64,000 nt of DNA from Hippophae tibetana (lineage: Eukaryota; Streptophyta; Magnoliopsida; Rosales; Elaeagnaceae). The stretch covers positions 36,186,501 to 36,250,500 of the forward strand of contig CM072804.1 in the NCBI GenBank assembly GCA_037013495.1. Reading direction: 5' to 3'. The translations under genes were made by a program, and so were the position numbers. Of this stretch, positions 35,282 to 45,560 are shown one piece after another; position 1 is the first letter of the stretch; each line of letters opens with the position of its first letter. The notes beneath the pieces are model-generated. The model had not been told where the DNA came from, searched no databases, and was given only the letters and a program-made list of their open reading frames with translations.

Positions 35282-36990
35282 TGATATGTACTCAAAATCA
35301 CTTAATATATTATGATTTTATGCCAATTTAGTGATTGTATAGATTTTTATTTACTTGTTTTACTATCATTTTATGCAAATCCATCTTTTTGAAATTACAA
35401 ATATATTTTGTTGTTTTTCAAGTATTTCTTGTATTAAAATAAATCAACTTGAAGAATTATACTTGAAGTAATTTATTACAACTTGAAAGATTAAAAAAAC
35501 ATTTATAAAAAATTACATATATTTAAATATTAGAAAAATAAATTAGCTTTCAAAGTGATATAGTTAGAAGTGTGCCACGACATGAAAACATTGTAAGCCA
35601 TGACGCGAGGCCAAAAGAATGTGTCCAAAATCAATGCGAGTTGTGGCGTGAAAACTTTGTGTGCCATGGCATAAATAGATGGGTTTATGCTTAAAACCGT
35701 ATATAGCTATGTATGGAGCAGCATAAAAAATATATGCTGTGACATCAAGTTAAAAATTCTACTTTTTGCTCCTTTCCTTACCATATAAATAATATCATAT
35801 TTCTATTGTAAAAATTATCCTAGAATCCCATAGCTCTCTTAGTAGTTGATTTCTTAGCTTTCTTTAGTGTTTTTATTTCTTTTAGTTATTTAACGTTCTT
35901 CTCTCATTCTAGAGTTGAACAAATTTAGTTAATGGAATAGTTTTTAGTTTCAATTCAGTAAACAATGTATCAATTATATTTTGAGATTTTTCATAAGTAT
36001 ATTCAAAAATGTATTCTTTTTAGAATATTTTTAAGTATTGGTTTACATGTCATATGTTGAATTTAGTGATTATTTGTTAAACTACGTATGTCTAGTATGT
36101 GATATTCATAATGCTGTTACACTTGTGAAATATTAAAGTAGATGAAACATTTTTATAAAATGAATTAAGTTTTATTTCACCATTAAAATTCAAACCAAAG
36201 TTTGTAAATGAAAAATATATTGACGAATTATTTTTTATAATAAACGAGAGAGTTAGATTTAGGATTTAAATTATCTGATTTAGAGTTGCATTCTTAAATC
36301 TTTTTGTCTATATCAACTTTACGAGTGTGCTTTATTTCAAAGATTTTTATAAGAATTATTATTGAAGATATATTGACGACATATCATTCATAATAGTTTT
36401 AAAATTTGAAAATTAGTTCTAGATACTTAAATCATAAATCTAACTTAGACACCTTAATGTGAGTTTAAATTAGTAGACTCGACCAAAGGCAGTAATTAAA
36501 TGGTTTGTTATTTTTTTGAAAAAAAATAATTTAATTAAAATTAATTGCTAGACCCGACCGAAGGCAGTAAGTGATTTTAATTAATAATAAATTGTAGACT
36601 TAGTTAATCTTCTATTTTTAAACACAAAGGAGAATCAATAATCTTAATTCATATATTTAATATTCTACTTAATATTAAACAAGCATAATTAATTAACTAA
36701 TATATCACATAAATTCTCAATTGCATAGTAAATGTTTAATTGTTTAAATGTTCATTCAATATATATATTTAGTTTTATGTTAGTAGTTTAGAAACTCAAC
36801 CCAAAACAATCTGACAAGATATTTAGGTTATTTAATTTAGTTTTTAAGAATTTATTGAATAATTTAAAACCACATGCTTCATCTTTATACCGACCATAAA
36901 AGTATATTTATCATTTTCTATTAGTACTTCACTCACTTGTGAGCTATTTTATAAATCATACAAACTTTATGCACAACAATTTTGTGTGAA
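35282..36990 (+). mobile_element. 3' LTR of Athila-type element A
   Basis: Starts TGATATGTACTC right after the polypurine tract. It contains the segment with GTAAGCCATGACGCGAGGCC (about 35600) and ends near CAATTTTGTGTG, corresponding to the 5' LTR end TTTGTGTATCA. About 1.7 kb. The last bases are altered or lost at the boundary with unrelated DNA. Confidence 0.8.
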
Positions 36991-37046
36991 AACAATAGTA
37001 AAGTTTTCTAACGACATTTGATGGGCTGTTATTGGACGGGTTTTTA

Positions 37047-37262
37047 ATACGGACTCGTAGGCCCAATAATAAGGAAATGGACTCATAGGCCCAATTAATA
37101 AAATAAATGGACTCGTTGGCCCAATTAATAAAAGAAATGGACTCATAGGCCCATTAATAAAAGAAATGGACTCACAGGCCCAATAATAAGAAAATGGACT
37201 CTTAGGCCCAATTAATAAAAGAAATGGACTCGTAGGCCCAGTAATAAAATAAATGGACTTTT
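37047..37262. repeat. Minisatellite, 28-30 bp unit, seven and a half copies
   Basis: GGACTC starts repeat at 37051, 37079, 37109, 37139, 37168, 37196, 37226 and a last GGACTT at 37255. The unit is ATGGACTCRTAGGCCCAAT followed by TAATAAAAGAA. Each full unit holds GGCCCA (TGGGCC on the other strand). It lies between the Athila LTR and the 3' end of the pararetrovirus relic. Confidence 0.95.
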
Positions 37263-37439
37263 ATTTTCCAGTCCAGAAATTGAGATCTATAGTAGAGGTT
37301 TCTAAATCAATTAAATCCTCTTCTGATAGTGATACTGTCCTATTAGGTGATTGAGTTTCATCCTAATCGGGTTCTTTCTGGACATGAAAGGTTTGTCCAG
37401 ATGATAGTTGTTTGATTATTTCCAAGAGTTCCTCTTGGG

Positions 37440-38830
37440 TTTTTGCCTGAGATATTAAGGCATTTGTATGTGCCTTTGTGCTAATAAGAGTGAGGATGCT
37501 TGGATTTCTTTTACTTGGGGTTCTTTGTTACCCTTTTAGAGTAGCCATTTTTCAACAGCTAATAATAATAAGGTTTTAGGGATCGTAAATGACGACCACC
37601 TTTTGATTTGAAATGATCGCGTAATAGTGATTATCTCTATTGCAACAGGGTTTAGGACCCATTAACATACCCAAGGAAGATAAAATTTTGAGCAAAAATG
37701 CACAAAGGAGGGAATCTAGCTTCCTTTGTTGATGGTTTATAATGCTTCTAGAAAGTTTCATAACTTTCTTTCATAGGAGAAATAAGGATACAACTTAGGT
37801 TTCCAAATAATTTCCACCACTTAGAAAACCAAGATGGAAATCGGGATGGATTAATGGTTTTATTAACAAAGAAAAATAACCAAGAATGTTGGTTATCTTT
37901 GCTCTATATTAGGAATGCATTAAACCATGCCTGGTAATAATCCCAATAACTGTACGTTGTACTATGCGGAATGGAGGATGTAACACTGATTGGGAAAGCC
38001 AATGATTTTGATAGATCATTTACCCAATATTTTGGAGATATGATTTTGTTAAAGTTTTGGAGTTGAAAATTGAACCTCTTATCATTTAGGGTAAATGAAA
38101 ATGCTTAAATTCAACACTTTCAATAATTTCCAAAATAATTTGGTAGTACTGTGGGGTTTTTGAAACTGATATAGGTCTGTAAAATATTCCTTTGCCAATT
38201 AGTTTATGGAGAACCAGATAATGATTTTGATAAAAAAAATTCTTTTTCTAAAATTGTAACCACCTGAGTTCACTATTTTTGAAAATACTCAAAGGTTGGT
38301 TTTGATCTGGGAATAACTTCCCTTTCTCCCTTGGGAGGAAACTAGGTTGAATATGTTACTCTTCTTTTTGGAATAGAAATTGTTCTAGATATTTTTTATG
38401 AAAATAATTTTGTTTTGGAATTCATTATTTCCTTTCCTTTTCCTTTAGGTAAAAGGTGTGATGGAGCACCCAATCATGGGATACTAGAAAATGTTGCTTA
38501 GATTCCTTCTGAATCTTGTGATTCTTTCATATTTTGCATCCAATCTTGGATATATTGATATAGCTCCTCATCTAAGGGAGTTAATTCTGGTAATGTATCT
38601 TCCTGGGATTGCTAGGAAGAGGATTGTGGTTGGTTTTGAGCTGCCTGAGACCAGGTGATGATCGGTTTGGCTTATGACAGGCTAATAATAGAGAGGTTTG
38701 GGGAATTTTCCCTCTTCTCCTTATCGTTTTTTCTTTTTACTCATATGAAAACCGATTTTAGAGAAATTCTTTGGTTAGAAAATCTGGTAACTAATTATAC
38801 TCTCCTTTGATAAATTCTATATCAAAATCA
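37440..38830 (-). pseudogene. C-terminal polyprotein region of the pararetrovirus relic, unknown domain
   Basis: After RNase H a frameshift near 38840 breaks the reading. At 38640-38500 an acidic stretch is readable (LPELTPLDEELYQYIQDW). At 38010-37560 there is an aromatic-rich domain with words such as WDYYQAWFNAF, HSWLFFF and PSWFSKWWKLFG, a composition recurring in endogenous pararetrovirus polyproteins of plants but with no function that I know of. Numerous stops. This part follows the RNase H domain directly, so it belonged to the same polyprotein. Protein-protein or nucleic acid binding would be speculation. Confidence 0.5.
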
Positions 38831-38837
38831 AAAATAC

Positions 38838-39476
38838 TTAATATGGATTTCCATATGGCACAATTTGTTTTGATGCAATGTTTTTAACATGTTTTAATAA
38901 AATTTCTTTGGTAGATTTACAATCAATTCTTAGTAAAAACCTTTGATTTAATAAATCTGATTGAAATTTAGAAATACAAAGTACTATTGATAATACTTCT
39001 TTTTTAATAGTAGAATAATTCTTTTGACAATTATTCCAATGACTATAGACAAATTGAACAATCTGTTCTTGGTTATTTTGGATTTTTTTTAATATCCCAC
39101 CATAGTCGAGTTCACTGGTATTGGTTTCTACTAACTTGGAGAGTGTTGGATCCACAAGATGTAAACAAGGAATGTTTTGCACTTGTGCTTTTATTCTTTG
39201 CCCAATTTTTGTGTGTTCATCTATCCAAGGCTCAAGAGTTTTCTTGAGTGTGTTATGTAATGGTTTTTCTAACTTATTAATATTATGACAAAAATTTAAT
39301 ACATAGTTTAAGCTAGCAAGGAATCTTTGTAGATGTGTTTTGTCGAAAATCTTATTGGGAAACTTGGTTGTAAACTGAAGAGATTGATTGATAGGAATAA
39401 CTATTCCATTGGATACATTATGTCCAAGAAACCTGATATTGGTTTTGAAAAGAGTCATTTTCATCGTCAGAATCAC
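38838..39476 (-). pseudogene. Pararetrovirus reverse transcriptase thumb and RNase H
   Basis: A 212-residue open frame on the minus strand. Residues about 12-60 match the RT thumb/connection (RFLGHNVSNGIVIPI, QRFLASLNYVL). Residues about 110-205 are RNase H: LVETNTSELDYGGIL (where the first acidic residue is usually D in TDAS, here N), NYSTIKKEVLSIVLCI with the conserved Glu, and LLRIDCKSTKEIL with the third Asp. The catalytic palm with YxDD is absent: the frame starts just after where it should be, and the preceding frame upstream is already capsid/linker. The family's RT copies pregenomic RNA; this copy cannot. Confidence 0.85.
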
Positions 39477-39545
39477 TTACATAATTAGGAGTTTTATCTT
39501 AATTTTATTAATTAATTTTAACTTAATATCATTTTTTTCTTTAAG

Positions 39546-40890
39546 CTAGTGGAGTTCAAGATTAATAGTTTTAATCTCAGTTTTTAAGTCATGAATTTGA
39601 CTTTCTGATTTGGTAGTTTTGTTCTTAAGATCCAAAACAACAGTGAGGTTATAATATCTTCTGCTAGTACTTGGAAGTTCATAATTTCTTTTTAATGGTT
39701 GTGATTTAGCCAAAGATGTAGTTAAGTGATCTACATATAATTTGGCTATTGATAGGTTGTTTAACTTAAGGATTTTATCTAGAATTTTTTCATCTTCTTC
39801 CTTAGTTAACACATTAATAATATTATCAGATGAATCAGAATGGCTTGATGCAAATTCATCATCTTGGGGATTTGAATCTTTGTTTGACCATTATCCAAAC
39901 TCAAATGATGATGATGTATCTACCATTAAAGCAAATATTTTGTTTAGGGTTTCTTCTGCAAGATTTAATTCATGAAGTTTTTTAGAAATTTTCCAATAAT
40001 TAGTAGTGTGACCCTTTTTTCCACATTTATAACACTTAAACTCTTTAAATATTTTAAAGGGTTTTTCATGGGGTTTTGATTCCTTATTAAAATTTCTTTT
40101 ATAAGTTTTTTTTTATAAAAATTCATTCTCTTTTTAAAGAATGGTTTTCTGGATTTTGAAAATGTCTTATAAGTTTTATGTGTTTTCTTATAAGGTTTTG
40201 AAATTTTTTTACTACAAGTTCCCTCACAGGTTTTGTCAATAGAGATATTGCCATCAAAATATTTGCAGAATGATCCAATTTTTCTTTTGGAAACTTTTAA
40301 TTTCAACTTCATTTGTTTTTGGATTTTCAAATCTTGACATATTTGAAGACCCTATTTTTGATAAAAACTGATCAATTCTCCGTAGGTTAGTTGATCATAT
40401 GGGATGATGTGATTCCCATAAGTTTCATATATTTTGTTTTTGGTTTTCTCACCTAAGAGGAGAGGAAGTCTTGCTAGGAACTTCTCCTTCTAGAATGGTT
40501 GAATAGAGTCATCTCTTAACATAACTCTAGATAGAAATGTAGTTTTATAATTTTGAAAATCACTCATCTTTCTACATTTTATGTTGGAAAGAAGATCAGT
40601 ATTTTTTAATCTTTTAGATGGAATGGATCTCCCATAAAATGATGTGATATCGTAAAGAGTAATGTGGAGACTACATCCTGTATAGAAGCTCCTTATTGAT
40701 TAAGTATGGGTATGCCACACTCATCAGTCAATATCACATTATAGATATCTGACTGTTGTTGTTTTGAAAGATGATAATTCCACCATCCTTTTAGTTGGCC
40801 TGAGAAGCCATCTATAAATAGTTCAACAACTGTTTTATCAGTTGTACCAATTTGGATTTTATAAGCATTTGACGCCATGGTCATTTGCTA
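39546..40890 (-). pseudogene. Pararetrovirus capsid region with degenerate zinc knuckle
   Basis: Minus strand. Capsid core pieces lie at 40884-40400: ELFIDGFSGQLKGWW, then FLARLPLLLGEK and IIPYDQLTYGELISFYQ. A lysine-rich basic stretch follows (40330-40050), then a zinc knuckle at about 40040-39985 reading CYKCGKKGHTTNYW, in which the fourth ligand of CX2CX4HX4C is Trp instead of Cys. Beyond it a Ser/Asp-rich acidic stretch and a coiled-coil-like helix (39812-39546) follow. Several stops interrupt it, including one near 40693. The role, genome packaging, is inferred from the family. Confidence 0.75.
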
Positions 40891-42599
40891 TAAGATATTT
40901 AATATCTATTAATCAATCATTCCATCAATATTCTAAATATTGATAGAAGACGCGTTATATTTAGGTTGGATAACTTGACTAGGTTGGGTACCTATGGTAT
41001 GTGGGTACCTAACTGTACTAGGTTCTTGCCAAGCTAGTTTTTGGACTTGAGGAGTTGGTTCAAAAAGGGTTTCCTAGGAACTATCCTTAGATGAAATACT
41101 AGACCCTAGTTTGCTAAGAGCACTAAGATCCTGACTTGGTTTTGTGGTTGATTTTGAAGTCACTAGTGACTCAGGTACAACCAATCCTATTTTTGTGTTT
41201 GAAAATTGGTATTCTAATTGGGACCAAAGGGTATTGTTCCATTTTTGAAGTTTTTCAAATATTTGATGTTATTTCTTCTTGGGCTGGTTTGGAGACCTGG
41301 AAGGATTTGAAGATAGGGTTCTTAATTTTACTATCTATGGTTTGGTAGGAGGAAGAAGAAAGATCAGTCTTTTGATTTTTTACTATCCTAGTAAGGTATT
41401 TAGGTTGATATTAGTAAAGTTGTTTTGCGTAACTATGTTTTTGAGGTTAACTGCTTGGTTCTCTTAAGGGTTCTTAAGAGGAAATGCTTCTACTTGACTA
41501 TCCTGGAGAGGAAATGTGATATGTCTTAATGGAGGATGTTCAGCTTCAACTGAACAATCTAGAGTTTCCCATACGGGTAACTTCTTTTTGATATTGACCA
41601 TGTTAATTGAATTAACTAGGTCATCAGCTTCTTCTAATAGACTATCAAAGTCATCTTCTCTGACTTCACTAGTACTAATATCCGAAAAGTTTTTTATTGT
41701 GGAACTATATCTATTGGCTCTCTAGCTAAGGATTCTACAATAATGTTGACCGGTTTAGGGTCAATTTGAACTATAGGTTTTACTATAGGTTCAGGTTTTG
41801 GATCTCCTAAGATAACTAGTTTAGGGCTATCTATTGGGACCGATGATTGTTTGACTAAGTCAACTGGTAATACTATGCTAACTGGTTCAGGATTAACTAT
41901 TGATGTTGATTCAAATATGCTAACCTGAGTAGGACTAAAAATGTGACCTGGTAATGTTTCTACTAGACTAACTGATTTAGGGTTATTCTTAGTAGAAGAT
42001 TTTGTGATTTAAATATGGAGAGTCTAGACCTTTGGTTGCCCTATAGATCTCTAACCAATCTAAAAATAATATATTTTCATTATGTTCTTTTACATACCTT
42101 TCATGTTTCCTAAAGCAACTTGCCCTAGTATTTTCTGGGTGTGTTTTAAAAACCATATTTTAATATTCTTATTATATGGAAGTACTAAATCTAGACATAG
42201 AGTTTCTATGTCTAATATTCGGTGTTCCACTGTTAATACATTTAACTTATTTATCCTAACTGGTTGGCTAGGGGCGGTTGATCGAGTTGGTGATGTTGGG
42301 TATATGGGAGATAACTGAGGTGAATCGCTCATCTCAGAATTTTCTCCAACAATGTAGACTGGTCTGGGTACTGGTGTACTACTCCTTTGAGTTTTATTTT
42401 CCTAAAGATATCTGAGATAGATAACCTAGGTTTGGTTTTGAGTGGTAAATCCACAAATGTGAAATCAGAGATACTTGATGAGTATCTTAGACTATTAGAT
42501 CTATTGAAACCTATTTCAACATTTCTATTTTTAAATTTTTTGAAATTCGTAAGTTCTGTATGTTGTACAGATTCTTCTGGTTGATAGTTTTGAGACATT
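40891..42599 (-). pseudogene. Linker region of the pararetrovirus polyprotein
   Basis: Minus strand frames are short and rich in Ser, Pro, Ile and Lys (for example a 41990-41700 stretch of Pro-Lys-Pro-type repeats). No catalytic motif is seen. The 89-residue frame at 42598-42329 directly follows the movement-protein region. Poor conservation is normal for this linker. Stops are frequent. Confidence 0.5.
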
Positions 42600-43376
42600 G
42601 GCTGGGAAATTCCTTTTAGTAGCTATCTATCTAGGAATATGACATTATCCCAACTTATTGGTTTAGGGATTGTAATATTTTATCTAGAGAGATCTGTTTG
42701 TAATAAAATTTATTTCTCCTTTTTCAAAGTTATGTATATTCCTAGTATCCCAAGTAGATGTCATAATTTTGTAATGAACTCTATAAAATAAAGCTACTCA
42801 GATTGTTCATGGTCAGACTTTAGAATTATGAGTTTGGATCTTTAATGTCAATGATTTTAATATGTGATGATCTTTTAAAGAGACAATGAAATTTGAGAAA
42901 TAGTTAAAAGATATTGGTCTTAAGCCTAGGCTTGTTTCTACCGTACCTATAAGTGATTCCTTAAAATCTAATAATTGAGCATCCCTGAGGACTGCTAGTA
43001 TTGATGAACTTAACCCTTCTTTGGTTAAGGGTTTTAATCCAATTTGGACTAAACCAAAATGAACATATTTGAAGTGTTTATAAAAAAAAAATTGTAATGA
43101 TTCTTTTGAAACAAATTCAATAGTTTCAAAAGATGATGAAAGTTGAAGTTCTCTTTCTTGTGTTTTAATAATGTAATCTATTTTGAAAAGATTCATCATC
43201 TTTGATTGATAAATTTTATTTTTATTGACCTTTGGAATCTTCCAACGATCAATATATTTTTGAAAATTTTCGATAGTAAAATCATTACTATTGATGATAT
43301 AAGATTTCTTCGAAGTAGAAAATGATGAAATTTTTGATAATAATGGTGATGATGTAGAAAAGTTTTGTTGAGACAT
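42600..43376 (-). pseudogene. Pararetrovirus movement protein region
   Basis: A 187-residue frame from an ATG at 43374-43376, then broken downstream at 42813. The 30K-superfamily movement protein core is visible: HFGLVQIGLKPLT, SILAVLRDAQLLDFKESLIG and SNFIVSLKDHHILKSLTLKI. After the stop the frame continues with YRVHYKIMTSTWDT, matching the family's YRIxYKLM. Such proteins move virus between cells through plasmodesmata. It is the first coding unit of the relic. The frame's length suggests that it is among the best preserved parts, yet it lacks the C-terminus. Confidence 0.75.
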
Positions 43377-44160
43377 AATTAAACTTAAAATTAAAATCTG
43401 TAAATAATATGATAGTACTAATTATCAATATAACATGTATTGCATAGTAAATATGATTCTTTATATTTAAATTACTATATATTAATAGCTACAAGATTCT
43501 TGTATTTGATTCATGAAAACGAAGTCATAGAAGTATACTAAGTAAATCATACATGATACATTTAACATTTATTTTCTTATTCTATCTCTTCATGTAATAT
43601 TTATGAATTATTCAGCTTATATTCGAATAGGTCGTTTACTAAACACCGATAGGTATAAGGTATTATTGCCTTCAAATGCCAACACATGGCTCAAACAGGA
43701 CTTACAACTCTTCATCTAGATTAATGCATAAATGCAGCAACCTTACTTATTATAATATAAGCAAATCCTAAGTTCATAAATATTATTATCCAACAACCTT
43801 TTATATATATATATATATATATATACTATCACTTCATAAGGTCAGAGTAGCATTTTTGGACAAGTTAACAAACATTGAATTAACTCAAGGCCCATCCACG
43901 AACGAAAAGCATTTATAGTAGCAAAATATAGCATTTATAACTCAAGGCCCATTCCTTTCACCCTTCCCCAGTCTCAAACATGAGACCTAGTCCTTAATTA
44001 CCTCACGTTCTTAGAAGCTGGTACCATCTGGACTGGTGGATGACATTGATGCTCAAGCTAGTTCCTGACTAGACAAGGTGACTATCACCAAGCACACATT
44101 TCTTTAGTGCTTCCCCAACTTTGAACCTATGACTTACCCCTATAGCCACAGATTCTTGGA
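43377..44160. other. Non-coding stretch upstream of the pararetrovirus relic
   Basis: Includes an (AT)n tract at 43805-43829. 43840-44160 is richer in GC, with two partly repeated ACTCAAGGCCCAT words (43873 and 43940), but no gene. Any promoter of the relic would be expected here; no clear TATA box was identified. Confidence 0.4.
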
Positions 44161-44167
44161 AGGTGGT

Positions 44168-45560
44168 AATTTTTTCAATTAAATTTGACTAAAGGTGATG
44201 TTAGATATGTTTTGATAATTATTTTTAAAGATTTAATATTTTTTTGTTGTTGGAGTTTTAAAAAATTAAAGAACTCAAACCAATTATTATCAATTAAAAG
44301 AACAAGTTTGAATGGAAACCAAAAAGACCTAAAGAAAAATGTTCAAAAGTCTATTCTTTAAATTACATATATTTTGTTAAGTTATTATCATAATTTTAAT
44401 AATTTAATATATTTTAATTCTTTGATTTAAAGATCAATAATACACTTTTATTTTAAGTAAATGTGAATGTAAAGATCTTATACTTAAGTTTTATATTTAA
44501 TTATTATGGAGCACAAAGACAAATAAATATTTTTTTTTAATTATTTCATTTATAGCCTATTTAAATTATAATAGTCTCTGTATATTGTAATTGAAAAAAT
44601 AAAAAATTACCTTTGTTTTTGTGCAATTATTTTTTTATAATAATATAATTAATTATTACAAAAATAAGTATAGAATTAATGTGTTTTTGCAACAAGTAAA
44701 AGACATTGATATTTTTCTTCTACTGAAAGAAACTTATTTTTCAAAAAGAAAAAAGAAAAATGCGAATGAATTTGTTTCTCAAATGCATATAGTTCCTTTA
44801 TCAAAAAGAAAAAAAGTTTATAGTCGGTTAAAAATTGCCTCTTTTTCTTATTTTTGAAAATAATATGATAATTTTTTCAATTGAATTTGACTTATGGTGA
44901 TGTTAGATATGTTTTAATAATTTTGTTTTAAAGATTTTAAAAGTTAAAAAACTCAAATTAAAAAATCAAATTTTATTGAAGATTTATAATATTATCAATT
45001 AAAAAAATAAGTTTGAATGGAAACCAAAACCTAAAAAACATGTTCAAAAAATTTACTCTTTAAAGTATAGATATTTTGTTATCGTTCTTACGATAATTTT
45101 AATAATTTAATATTTTTTAATTCTTTGATTTATAGATCAATAATGCATTTTTATTATAAGTGAATGTGACTATAAAGATCTCATCCTACATCCTTATTCT
45201 AAAAATAACACTTAAGGTTTATACTTAATTTTTGTAATAGTTTAATTTTATTGTTATGAAACACAATGTAAAATAAATATATTTTTTATTTTTATTTTAT
45301 TTTTTTAATTATTTTAGTTATAGCCTATTTAAATTATAATTGTCTCTATTTATTATAACTGAAAAAATAAAAAAAATTATCTTTGTCTAGTCATTTTTCT
45401 ATAGCATTAATATGATTAAATTATTACAAATATAAGTATAGAAATTCAAGTGTCATTTTTACTACAAGCTAGTGAAAGAAATTTTAAAAGAAAAATTCGA
45501 ATCTAAGTAAAAAAAGTTAATTGTTATTTGATATTAAAAAAAATAAAAGCAAAAATCAAT
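44168..45560. repeat. Diverged tandem duplication, about 0.7-kb unit
   Basis: 44168-44866 and 44871-45560 match in order: AATTTTTTCAATTNAATTTGACT, GGTGATGTTAGATATGTTTT, AAGTTTGAATGGAAACC, TTATAGCCTATTTAAATTATAA. Both copies are AT-rich and non-coding. The 78-residue Lys-rich frame at 44621-44857 lies in the first copy only and is not preserved in the second. Confidence 0.75.

Larger units (their letters stand above)
37270..43376 (-). mobile_element. Endogenous pararetrovirus-like (Caulimoviridae-related) relic
   Basis: Minus strand, one ancient polyprotein-type locus in the order movement protein (43376-42600), long variable linker (42600-40900), capsid with zinc knuckle (40890-39546), thumb of reverse transcriptase plus RNase H (39476-38838), and a C-terminal domain (38830-37440). 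There are no LTRs, as expected of caulimovirids, and no integrase. Protease and RT palm are deleted, and stops and frameshifts are spread over the locus. The exact genus cannot be given from the sequence; the arrangement is that of the polyprotein-coding endogenous elements found in many eudicots. It is not capable of replication as seen here. Confidence 0.8.

Noticed and set aside
37270..43376. Replication-competent endogenous virus
   Set aside because: RT palm and protease missing and frames broken throughout.
44621..44857. 78-residue Lys-rich frame
   Set aside because: Not preserved in the adjacent duplicate copy.
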